Below, in pieces: positions 26,473-33,580 of a stretch of 64,000 nt of DNA. The position numbers were made by a program, and so were the translations under genes. The DNA lies in contig NZ_AP018050.1 of assembly GCF_003609775.1 (NCBI RefSeq), positions 868,001-932,000 of the forward strand, in the 5' to 3' direction. Positions within the stretch are counted from its first letter, which is position 1. Each line of letters begins with the position of its first letter. The notes under the pieces are model-generated. The model saw only the letters and a list, made by a program, of their open reading frames with translations, had not been told where the DNA came from and ran no database searches. Origin of the DNA: Prevotella melaninogenica. Its GTDB lineage: Bacteria; Bacteroidota; Bacteroidia; Bacteroidales; Bacteroidaceae.

Positions 26473-26744
26473 CTCCGAGTGGAGAGGGGAGTGAACAGCG
26501 TGTTATCCCTGTATATTAGATGATTCTGTGGTAAAAATAAACTCCGAAAGGAGAGGGGAGTGAACAGCGTGTTATCCCTGTATATTAGATGATTCTGTGG
26601 TAAAAATAAACTCCGAAAGGAGAGGGGAGTGAACAGCGTGTTATCCCTGTATATTAGATGATTCTGTGGTAAAAATAAACTCCGAAAGGAGAGGGGAGTG
26701 AACAGCGTGTTATCCCTATATAATTAGATGATTCTGTGGTAAAA
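26473..26744 (+). repeat. 69-bp tandem repeat, four copies
   Basis: Units start at 26473, 26542, 26611 and 26680 with an exact 69-bp period. Each carries CTCCGAAAGGAGAGG (half of the GC palindrome) followed by AACAGCGTGTTATCCCTGTA and ATTCTGTGGTAAAAAT. The fourth unit runs straight into the start codon at 26745, so the repeat supplies that gene's leader. There are no unique spacers, so it is not a CRISPR array. Confidence 0.9.
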
Positions 26745-27539
26745 ATGAAAAAAGCAAAGAAGAAGTCCCTGAACATAGGGGTATCTCGCCATTTACTCCC
26801 CTCTCTCCTTTACTTCCCTTCGGTCAGTGACCGTTGGTTCGGAGAGGGGTTGGGGGTGAGGCTTTTTATGCTTCTGCTGCTCGTTGTCGGAGTGGGGCAG
26901 GAGGTGCACGCGCAATATGTGATAACGAAAGATACTGCGAGGTGGCAGGCGAAACAGGATTCTTTGTTGTCAGATAATTTTGGGAAAAAGGTTGATAGGC
27001 AAGTTAGACCTACTTATCGCGTTGACACACTATGTCTTATTGATAGGTTCTTTCGCAGGGGTATGTCGAGAAAGAGTATACAGAATATTCCTAAGGGCGA
27101 ACGACCTGCACCTGAAACCTATTTGAAGCGAAGATATATAAGGCGACATCTGAAGAATTTTAAGGCAGGCGCATCATGCCTTGTTTCGAAAGAATTGTTA
27201 GAACGATATCACGGTGATTCTATCGGAAAGGCTGATAATAGCCAGTTTATTATGATGAAGTCGGAGATGGATAGTGTCTTGATAAAAAGTCATGGCGACT
27301 TGTCGCGTATCGAACACGAATTGGGAATCCCTGCAGGTGCGTGGAAACATCGAATATTAGTAAGGATTGACATCCCCAAGCCTAAGAAACTAAGGTTGAG
27401 GATGCCGTCGGGTAACGAAATCGGAGCGAATGCGCTATGGCTTCCGGGTGGACTTCTACCTACTGGATATAAAGAGGCGGTGATAGATAGGATTCCGAAA
27501 GGACGATATAAAGCTTCGCTGATTGAGATTGTCAAATGA
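26745..27539 (+). CDS. Secreted protein of unknown function with a palindrome in its signal-peptide region
   Basis: 264 residues from the ATG at 26745 (MKKAKKKSLNIG). The hydrophobic signal core (LFMLLLLVVGVGQEVHAQ) starts only at about residue 41. Residues ~17-40 are encoded by a GC-rich palindromic element (nt 26795-26863), so the normal signal peptide appears to have been split in frame. The mature part is basic and ends with a conserved-looking block (MPSGNEIGANALWLPGGLLP). I do not recognise a family. Transcription probably comes through or from the 69-bp repeats. Whether the lengthened N-region still allows export is open. Confidence 0.7.
   Translation: MKKAKKKSLNIGVSRHLLPSLLYFPSVSDRWFGEGLGVRLFMLLLLVVGVGQEVHAQYVITKDTARWQAKQDSLLSDNFGKKVDRQVRPTYRVDTLCLIDRFFRRGMSRKSIQNIPKGERPAPETYLKRRYIRRHLKNFKAGASCLVSKELLERYHGDSIGKADNSQFIMMKSEMDSVLIKSHGDLSRIEHELGIPAGAWKHRILVRIDIPKPKKLRLRMPSGNEIGANALWLPGGLLPTGYKEAVIDRIPKGRYKASLIEIVK
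26795..26863 (+). repeat. GC-rich palindrome, long form, inside the gene at 26745
   Basis: CTCCCCTCTC, a central TTCCCTTCGGTCAGTGACCG stretch, then GGAGAGGGGTTGGGG. A long form with the same TTACTTCCCTTCG-TCAGTGACC core occurs at 54214. Confidence 0.85.
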
Positions 27540-27632
27540 TAATATAGAAAGAATCTTAAAATTAAAGGTTGTCGCTTATACTTTTTCTGATTTAAATGTA
27601 GTAAATGGTGAATACTAATATGAAATAAAAGC

Positions 27633-28250
27633 TTAGTAAATTAGACCTATTCGCCAAAGAGTTTTTACTGCTAAAATGGTTATAAGAAGGCAAAAGATGC
27701 CCGCAATTATATAGGGTACTTTGCGTTGTTCCCAATAGTAGGTATTATTATTAACGAGTGTAATGGGTCTTGATTTCATTTTTATTGTGAGATTTTGATA
27801 GCTTAGGTTGTCTTCCTTGTCACCATTTTGTAGGTTGAAGATGAAGTAGTTTCCATCAGCCCCTTTTCCTATGACAGAGTCTCCAACCACTTGTATATGT
27901 GTAATCCCATCAATAAGGTTTTCTTTCAACAGATCGTTTCTGCGATTGATGTTAGCATATTCGGGCGTATCAACTGAGGTAAGTTCATAACCATTCTTTA
28001 GTGGCATAGACCAGCTATCACCTATACCAATGTCAGAACCAAGAATGATAGCAATGATAATCATACACACAAAACTACTTGCAGCGTATATCCCAATAAA
28101 TATTCCTGGTGTGAGGAATGATAGAACCATCTTCCTCTTCCTTTGCTTTTTGCAAAGAAAGTAAGAGAAAGGTAACGTTATCAGTCCTAATATGAGGGAT
28201 AGGATTATAAGAGCGATTGCCCAGAAAATAAGAACAAAAAGCATTCCCAT
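27633..28250 (-). CDS. Membrane protein of unknown function
   Basis: 205 residues. Two N-terminal transmembrane helices (LIFWAIALIILSLILGLITL and a long one from GIFIGIYAASSFVC) and one near the C-terminus (YIIAGIFCLLITILAVKTLW) flank a ~95-residue extracytoplasmic domain (DVTPEY- and VVGDSVIGKGADGNYFIF-like stretches). First of several small minus-strand membrane genes (27.6-29.6 kb) between the 69-bp repeats and tex. No family recognised. Confidence 0.7.
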   Translation of the reverse strand: MGMLFVLIFWAIALIILSLILGLITLPFSYFLCKKQRKRKMVLSFLTPGIFIGIYAASSFVCMIIIAIILGSDIGIGDSWSMPLKNGYELTSVDTPEYANINRRNDLLKENLIDGITHIQVVGDSVIGKGADGNYFIFNLQNGDKEDNLSYQNLTIKMKSRPITLVNNNTYYWEQRKVPYIIAGIFCLLITILAVKTLWRIGLIY

Positions 28251-28282
28251 AGTTTGTCTTTATTATTTTTAAGGGAGAAGAG

Positions 28283-28546
28283 CTATCTTCCCTTGATATA
28301 CTTAAAAATGAGGTGTATTGCTGTTGAGAGGATGTATATGAGATTAAGCACAAGAAGATAAAACCACCATGTGAGACCTACTCCATATTCTGAATGAAAG
28401 AAGAAGAGGTAATAGAGTGGGAGAGAGTAACCTAATAATACGATAGCTGATAAGATACCTGCTCTTTTCTGGCGATTGAATATCTGATAAATAGTGAGGA
28501 GTGCGCAGATAATAGAGCTGATATAAAGTAAGAGATTGTCGCTCAT
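28283..28546 (-). CDS. Small membrane protein of unknown function
   Basis: 87 residues from ATG at 28546 (MSDNLLLYISSIICALLTIY). The longer frame would run into the upstream gene's stop, so I use the internal ATG. Three hydrophobic helices with a basic tail (FKYIKGR). Same transcription direction as its neighbours, probably one operon. No family recognised. Confidence 0.6.
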   Translation of the reverse strand: MSDNLLLYISSIICALLTIYQIFNRQKRAGILSAIVLLGYSLPLYYLFFFHSEYGVGLTWWFYLLVLNLIYILSTAIHLIFKYIKGR

Positions 28547-28557
28547 ATTCTTTTGAT

Positions 28558-28992
28558 TTAGATGTAGCGAATGATGAGGATTAATATGATAAGGAAGCAT
28601 AAACCAATGATACCATCAAGGACACGATTGGAAAAGTATTCGGGATTACGAGGGTAAATGTCAACATCTATTAGCTTTAATTCGCCAGTTTCAATCATAC
28701 CTTGTATTATCTCTTTCTTACTTCTACCCTCTTTGAGGAACATTTCGAGTGTTTGTTGTTGTTCCTCATCCAGGTCTATATCATATGCTTGATTACGTTG
28801 AATTTGTCTCTGCTTCCATCTCTTGAATTGTTCCTTGTATGATTCTTTGGAGCAATCAAATACTGGTGATTCAGTTATCAAGGAATGATAACTATAATTA
28901 TCTCTGATAATAAAGCGATGATAGACGAAGCGAAGTGCAGCACCTATGTGAACCAATGTTAAGCCTATAAAGCCTCCAATAATGTCATGCAT
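28558..28992 (-). CDS. Membrane-associated protein of unknown function
   Basis: 144 residues from ATG at 28992 (MHDIIGGFIGLTLVHIG). The N-terminal hydrophobic segment and the C-terminal helix (GIIGLCFLIILILIIRYI) bracket a charged cytoplasmic-type region containing KRWKQRQIQRN and EEQQQTLEMFLKEGRSKKEI, which looks helical. A 10-codon upstream extension (to 29022) would be encoded by a GC palindrome at 29005-29034 and is probably not the native start. No family recognised. Confidence 0.65.
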   Translation of the reverse strand: MHDIIGGFIGLTLVHIGAALRFVYHRFIIRDNYSYHSLITESPVFDCSKESYKEQFKRWKQRQIQRNQAYDIDLDEEQQQTLEMFLKEGRSKKEIIQGMIETGELKLIDVDIYPRNPEYFSNRVLDGIIGLCFLIILILIIRYI

Positions 28993-29004
28993 AGCATAAT
29001 ACTC

Positions 29005-29034
29005 ACCTCCAAGCCTTCCCAAAGGGAGGAGGGC
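29005..29034 (-). repeat. GC-rich palindrome upstream of the gene at 28992
   Basis: CACCTCCAAGCC-TTCCC-AAAGGGAGGAGGGC, a short form of the palindrome, directly in the leader of the minus-strand gene. Confidence 0.7.
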
Positions 29035-29056
29035 TTGAATAGGGTTATTTGTTATA

Positions 29057-29554
29057 TTATTTATGTTTTGCCAAGTTCAGCTTGCAGAGCGTAAGTGCTT
29101 CTTCAGCTCGTCCAGCCATCATATAGGCAGGAAAGGAGTAAAGGGCGTTGATAGTCTTGAGGTTATACTCCATTGTCTTGCGTTTTATCCATGAAGATTC
29201 GTTTGCGATAACCTTTTCAGGGTCTTTCATCTGGATGGTTATCAACCTGTTTCCTTTAAAACGTATCAGGGAGAAGTCGGCAATCTCGTTCCATAATATT
29301 TCCTCAGCTCCGCAGATAGAGATGCCTCTATCGGTAAATTCTATTTCTTTCTTATGGTTTATGAGGAGCTTTATCATTTTATAAGCCATAAACAAACCGC
29401 CACCACCAAAGAAGATGATGGAGAAGATGCCAGCAACTCTTATTGTCCATAGTGGATAAGTTGTGGTGGGGTTTTCTATGGTAAGAAGCCATACGCCTAA
29501 GGCGGTAAACGCAATACAACCTAAGTAAACAAGGATTTTCTTTGTCTGATTCAT
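29057..29554 (-). CDS. STM3941-like membrane protein
   Basis: 165 residues. Two transmembrane helices in the first 70 residues, then a PH-like soluble domain (EIEFTDRGISICGAEEILWN, IADFSLIRFKGNRLITIQM), a pattern shared by the STM3941 family (named after a Salmonella protein) common in bacterial envelopes. The role is unknown. It ends 28 bp from the leader palindrome of the next gene and starts 6 bp from the tex stop. Confidence 0.75.
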   Translation of the reverse strand: MNQTKKILVYLGCIAFTALGVWLLTIENPTTTYPLWTIRVAGIFSIIFFGGGGLFMAYKMIKLLINHKKEIEFTDRGISICGAEEILWNEIADFSLIRFKGNRLITIQMKDPEKVIANESSWIKRKTMEYNLKTINALYSFPAYMMAGRAEEALTLCKLNLAKHK

Positions 29555-29560
29555 TTGTTT

Positions 29561-32224
29561 TTATTGTTTTATATTCTTCATACTCAACCCGATACGTTTG
29601 CGACGCATATCGACTTCGACGACACGGACACGGATGTGCTGATGAAGGCGTACGACTTGTGTGGGGTCGGTGACGAAGCGGTCGGAGAGCTGGGAGATGT
29701 GGACAAGACCGTCTTGATGGACACCGATGTCGACGAAGACACCGAAGTTGGTGATATTCGTCACGATACCAGGGAGTTCCATTCCTACGATGAGGTCGTT
29801 GAGGGAGTGGACATTCTTGTCGAATTCGAAGACTTCCACCTCTCCACGTGGGTCACGGCCAGGCTTCTCAAGTTCGGTGAGGATGTCGCGGAGGGAAACC
29901 TCCCCCAACCCCTCCGAAAGGAGGGGAGTGCATAGGCGCTCACAAGAGGGTAAGGACTTTTTTAATTTATCTCCATCTTTCAGCGAATCGTTTCCAGTAC
30001 TCCCCCTCTCCTTTCGGAGAGGGGGGTGGGGGGTGAGGTATCTCTTGACATCAATTTCCGCCAAGAGTTTTTTATTGCCAATCAAATCCTTTATCGTACA
30101 TCTCAGGTCCTTCGCCATTTGCTCAACGATGTGATAGCTCTCGGGATGAACGGCAGAGTTGTCGAGCGGGTTCTTGGCATTGGGGATGCGGAGGAAGCCT
30201 GCGCATTGCTGGAAGGCTGTATCGCCCAGACGCTTCACCTTCTTCAATTGGGTACGTGAGGTGAAGGGACCGTGCTCACGACGATAATCAACGATGTTTT
30301 GGGCAAGGGCAGGACCGAGTCCGCTGACGTATGTAAGCAAGTGACGGGAAACCGTGTTGAGGTTGACACCCACCTGATTGACACAACTCATCACCGTTTG
30401 GTCGAGGGAGTGCTTGAGCTTCGATTGGTCAACATCGTGTTGGTATTGTCCGACACCGATACTCTTCGGGTCAATCTTCACAAGTTCAGCGAGTGGGTCC
30501 ATCAATCGTCTACCGATGGATATGGCTCCACGTGTGGTGACGTCTTCATCGGGGAACTCCTCGCGAGCTACGGGTGAGGCGGAGTAGATAGATGCACCGT
30601 CCTCGGAGACAAGGAAGATAGAAGAAGCCCCACCCGACCTCCCCGAAGGGGGAGGAGACAAGCTTGCAAGTTCTTTGCTGAGGCGTGGGGGGATAGGTGC
30701 TCCCCTCCTTTCGGAGGGGTTGGGGGAGGCTTCTCTCCCCCTCTCCCTTCGGAGAGGGGGTTGGGGGGTGAGGCTGTTCTCCACAAACTCCTTACTCTCC
30801 CTGCTTGCCGTACCATTACCAATGGCAATGGCCTCAATCTTATATGTGCTTATCATCCTCTGCAGGGCTTCGGTGGCTTGTCTTACCTGATTGCGAGGCG
30901 GATGCGGATAGATAATCTCGTGATGCAGGAGGTTACCTTGTTCGTCAAGGCAAGCAATCTTACATCCGTTGGCAAAACCGGGGTCGAGGGCGAGGACACG
31001 CTTCTGACCGAGTGGGGGAGAGAGGAGAAGCTGACGGAGGTTCTCGGTAAAGACCTTGATAGCCTCTTCATCGGCACGCTCCTTGCTCAAGGCGGCAAAT
31101 TCGTTTTCAATGCTCGGATTGATAAGACGTTTGAAGGAGTCTTCAACGGCTTGGGTGACGAGGGTCTGGCACACTCCGTGTCCACGCACGAATTGGCGGG
31201 TGAGACGTGAGATACATTCCTCGCTATCAATCGTGATGCTTATGCGCAAGATACCTTGGTTCTCACCACGACGCATGGCAAGAAGTCGGTGGCTATTGCA
31301 TCGTCGGAGAGGTTCGGAGAAATCGAAGTAATCAGCGAACTTCTGCGCCTCGTCGGTATCCTTCATCTTCTTGATGACCTTCGATGTGATGACAGCCCCA
31401 CGCTGGTAAGCCGTGCGGACGGTATTGCGTGCTTGCTGGTTCTCAGAAACAATCTCGGCGATGATGTCTAAAGCCAAAGCCCCACCCGACCTCCCCGAAA
31501 GGGGAGGAGGCAAGTTTGCAAGTTCTTTGCTGAGGTGTTGGGGAAGATTCAAAGTGCCCTTCTTCTCTTGTGTGCGCATAGGCACTCCCCTCCCTTCGGA
31601 GGGGTTGGGGGAGGCTTCTTTCAAAGTGCCCTTCTTCTCTCGTGTGCGCATAGGCACTCCTCCCCATTCGGGGAGGTTGGGCGGGGCTTCTCTCCCCCCT
31701 TCGGGGGAGTTGGAGGGGGCTGTAGGGTTTTGGGCTTCTCTCATTATTGCCAACGCCAATGGCTCCAATCCCTGCTCACGGGCAATCTGAGCACGTGTAC
31801 GGCGTTTGGGCTTATAAGGTAGGTAGATGTCTTCCAACTCTGTGGAATCCATACAAGCGAGAATCTTTGCTTCTAATTCTGGTGTCAGTTTCTCTTGCTC
31901 ACGGATAGTCTTGAGAATGGTTTCCTTACGCTTGCCGAGTTCCTTCAAACGATCATTGAGTTCGCTGATATTGGTTATCTGAACCTCGTCAAGGTTCCCC
32001 GTCCGCTCCTTACGATAGCGGGAGATGAAGGGAATCGTACAGCCCTCATCGAGTAAGGTGAGAACAGCTGATACGCTTTGGAGAGGAAGGGAAAGGGAGT
32101 GGGAGATGAAGGAGACACCAGAAGCCCCCTCCAGCTCCCCCGAAGGGGGGAGAGCCCTATTTGCTGAGTGTTTGCTATTGTTCTTATGCTCGGTTTCTTT
32201 GCTGTATGGTGGTTGTCTATTCAT
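29561..32224 (-). CDS. tex: Tex-like S1 RNA-binding protein with four palindrome-derived insertions
   Basis: 887 residues against ~710-770 for usual Tex. The core is in order: N-terminal helical part (IPFISRYRKERTGNLDEVQI), YqgF-like domain (LALDPGFANGCKIACLD), helix-hairpin-helix (YVSGLGPALAQNIVDYR) and C-terminal S1 (GIVTNITNFGVFVDIGVHQD). Tex is a transcription-associated RNA-binding protein. Extra segments at residues ~22-40, ~163-250, ~484-533 and ~731-778 are Pro/Ser/Gly/Arg-rich (SPNPSEGRG, PPPSGRSGG) and coincide with GC palindromes, in frame and without stops. The Asp of the YqgF site is kept. The insertions lie between conserved blocks, so the protein may still function. Minus strand, next to the small membrane genes. 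Confidence 0.9.
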   Translation of the reverse strand: MNRQPPYSKETEHKNNSKHSANRALPPSGELEGASGVSFISHSLSLPLQSVSAVLTLLDEGCTIPFISRYRKERTGNLDEVQITNISELNDRLKELGKRKETILKTIREQEKLTPELEAKILACMDSTELEDIYLPYKPKRRTRAQIAREQGLEPLALAIMREAQNPTAPSNSPEGGREAPPNLPEWGGVPMRTREKKGTLKEASPNPSEGRGVPMRTQEKKGTLNLPQHLSKELANLPPPLSGRSGGALALDIIAEIVSENQQARNTVRTAYQRGAVITSKVIKKMKDTDEAQKFADYFDFSEPLRRCNSHRLLAMRRGENQGILRISITIDSEECISRLTRQFVRGHGVCQTLVTQAVEDSFKRLINPSIENEFAALSKERADEEAIKVFTENLRQLLLSPPLGQKRVLALDPGFANGCKIACLDEQGNLLHHEIIYPHPPRNQVRQATEALQRMISTYKIEAIAIGNGTASRESKEFVENSLTPQPPLRRERGREASPNPSERRGAPIPPRLSKELASLSPPPSGRSGGASSIFLVSEDGASIYSASPVAREEFPDEDVTTRGAISIGRRLMDPLAELVKIDPKSIGVGQYQHDVDQSKLKHSLDQTVMSCVNQVGVNLNTVSRHLLTYVSGLGPALAQNIVDYRREHGPFTSRTQLKKVKRLGDTAFQQCAGFLRIPNAKNPLDNSAVHPESYHIVEQMAKDLRCTIKDLIGNKKLLAEIDVKRYLTPHPPLRKERGSTGNDSLKDGDKLKKSLPSCERLCTPLLSEGLGEVSLRDILTELEKPGRDPRGEVEVFEFDKNVHSLNDLIVGMELPGIVTNITNFGVFVDIGVHQDGLVHISQLSDRFVTDPTQVVRLHQHIRVRVVEVDMRRKRIGLSMKNIKQ
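29899..30042 (-). repeat. GC-rich palindromes in tex, insertion near residues 731-778
   Basis: Two palindromes (29899-29934 and 30000-30042) joined by ~65 bp of ordinary sequence. Both carry CCCCTCC-GAAAG-GAGGGG-type arms and keep the frame. Confidence 0.85.
30627..30775 (-). repeat. GC-rich palindromes in tex, insertion near residues 484-533
   Basis: Three palindromes; the first two are joined by CAAGCTTGCAAGTTCTTTGC and TGAGG. The insertion near residues 163-250 has the same linker (CAAGTTTGCAAGTTCTTTGC), so the two insertions share a composite unit. Confidence 0.88.
31476..31722 (-). repeat. GC-rich palindrome cluster in tex, insertion near residues 163-250
   Basis: About four palindromes in ~245 bp. 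The linker TCAAAGTGCCCTTCTTCTC followed by GTGTGCGCATAGGCACTCC is itself duplicated within the cluster. This is the longest insertion (about 85 codons). Confidence 0.88.
32122..32160 (-). repeat. GC-rich palindrome in tex, insertion near residues 22-40
   Basis: AAGCCCCCTCCAGCTCCCCC, then GAAGGGGGGAG, followed by a CCCTATTTGCTGAG sequence like the TTCTTTGCTGAGG linker of the other insertions. Confidence 0.8.
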
Positions 32225-32263
32225 TTCAGATACTGGTTTATGTCTTGTCTTTGTGGAATCTGA

Positions 32264-32836
32264 CTACTTCCCTTCCATTACTTTTGGGTCAGTGCCCTTT
32301 GTTTTTTTGGAAGAATCAGTGCGTTTTGTCTTAATCATGATGGTTGGATGTTTTTCTTGTCGTGGATCGTTTATATAAGTAAGGATGTCGGCAGAAACGA
32401 TGTCCGTGGGCTTAATACGCCTTGGCAAAGCCTCCATTATACGTTGGGGTGAAAGTTTGTAATCAATGATGGTCAGTCTTTTTCGTGGGTTTATTATCTT
32501 GCCGTTTAGAATCCATTGTAGTTTAGCAAGGGAGTTGGTTCTTATGATGACAATATCTCTTGGCATTTTACAGAAAGTGATGTTCTTCCCTTGTTTTATT
32601 TGCTCTTCTGCTGAGAATGTCTGAATGGATTCAATCGCTTGGGGCGGAATAAGTCTCAGTCTATGTGATACAATCTGTTTAGCCGAATCCGACCGCATCT
32701 CGTCGATGGTAACGTACAGGAGGGAGTCGGGTAGAGGAATGCCGTCAATGACGCATAAGGTCTGGGCACGTGTGGTGAGACTGGTGAGCACAGTCAGGAT
32801 TATACAAGTCAGGGTTCTTTTCAGGTTCAGTTCCAT
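32264..32836 (-). CDS. Secreted protein of unknown function
   Basis: 190 residues from ATG at 32836 (MELNLKRTLTCIILTVLTSL, then TTRAQ, a signal peptide). The mature part opens LCVIDGIPLPDSLLYVTIDE and includes IESIQTFSAEEQIKQGK, which recalls the plug region of TonB-dependent receptors without a barrel. It is basic toward the end (KTKRTDSSKKTKGTDPK). A longer start at 32857 is less likely because it puts seven polar residues before the signal. It is 23 bp from the L,D-transpeptidase stop. No firm family. Confidence 0.7.
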   Translation of the reverse strand: MELNLKRTLTCIILTVLTSLTTRAQTLCVIDGIPLPDSLLYVTIDEMRSDSAKQIVSHRLRLIPPQAIESIQTFSAEEQIKQGKNITFCKMPRDIVIIRTNSLAKLQWILNGKIINPRKRLTIIDYKLSPQRIMEALPRRIKPTDIVSADILTYINDPRQEKHPTIMIKTKRTDSSKKTKGTDPKVMEGK

Positions 32837-32859
32837 TATAATCTTTTTGTTCGTCAAGA

Positions 32860-33516
32860 TTATTTATATGCATAAAGCAGGATGGGTTTCCTACTCTTGT
32901 CACAAAGGACTTCGATTTTCCTTAGCATAGCAGGGCTTGTCGTGAAGCATCCCCACGAAGCATCGGAGAGAGGAAGATAGGAGGTGAGATGGTGCATAAT
33001 GCCCACGTATCGGGAACTATGGATGAGGATGTTTCTTTGGCGTGCATTGCTGTTCGAATCATCAAGACCATCAAGCGCAAAACGCAGTCCGACAGTAGTG
33101 GAATAGCCTTTCTCTGCAATCTTGAAAGCTCCGAGACTTGAACATCTGCTCCCCTCCTTATTTGAGAAAACAGGTTTCCACGCACTGTTACCCTTTCCTT
33201 TGCCATGTGCACAGGGGCCAGTGTCGAGTACGGTCAACGTATTCAGGTCGATGATAGCCATTCGGTCCTCACCCGATGGGCGTGAGAAGTCTACGAGGAT
33301 GCAATAATCTTCGTTATATCCCTTTTCGTGACAGATTTCCCATACATCTTTGAAATAACTTTGGAATGAATAGGACTTTATCTTCCAATAGCCCTTTACC
33401 CCAAAGTTAAGGGTTAGAAGAAAGAGAAGAAAGAAAAAGAAAAACCGACCTCTCCCCCTTATTCCTCCCCCGTAGAGGGGAGTGATATGTCCTTTTGGTT
33501 GTGTTTTACTTTTCAT
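32860..33516 (-). CDS. Murein L,D-transpeptidase catalytic domain protein
   Basis: 218 residues, start ATG at 33516 (MKSKTQ). A hydrophobic signal/anchor (FFFFFLLFLLTLNFGV) follows residues ~10-21, which are encoded by a GC palindrome (GGGIRGRGR). The catalytic domain shows VDFSRPSGEDRMAIIDL, AHGKGKGNSAW, FSNKEGSRCSSLGAF, RQRNILIHSSRYV and DASWGCFTT, where the Cys is the nucleophile and the upstream His the partner. These match the PF13645-type (YkuD-like) family that cross-links or trims peptidoglycan stem peptides by L,D-bonds. The palindrome lies between start and signal core, so export efficiency could be affected. Confidence 0.85.
   Translation of the reverse strand: MKSKTQPKGHITPLYGGGIRGRGRFFFFFLLFLLTLNFGVKGYWKIKSYSFQSYFKDVWEICHEKGYNEDYCILVDFSRPSGEDRMAIIDLNTLTVLDTGPCAHGKGKGNSAWKPVFSNKEGSRCSSLGAFKIAEKGYSTTVGLRFALDGLDDSNSNARQRNILIHSSRYVGIMHHLTSYLPLSDASWGCFTTSPAMLRKIEVLCDKSRKPILLYAYK
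33447..33485 (-). repeat. GC-rich palindrome inside the L,D-transpeptidase gene
   Basis: ACCTCTCCCCCTTATTCCTC then CCCCGTAGAGGGGAG, in frame upstream of the hydrophobic segment. Confidence 0.75.
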
Positions 33517-33547
33517 TGCTTTTATTTTTGGCAAGTAACGGAAAACA

Positions 33548-33580
33548 CTCCTCCCCTTTCGGGGAGGTTGGGTGGGGCTT
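33548..33580 (-). repeat. GC-rich palindrome directly after the dcp stop
   Basis: CTCCTCCCCTTTCGGGGAGG followed by TTGGGTGGGG, immediately downstream of the dcp stop codon. It may act as a terminator. Confidence 0.8.

Noticed and set aside
26473..26744. Regular direct repeats that could be taken for a CRISPR array
   Set aside because: Units are contiguous 69-bp tandem copies without unique spacers, and no cas gene is present.
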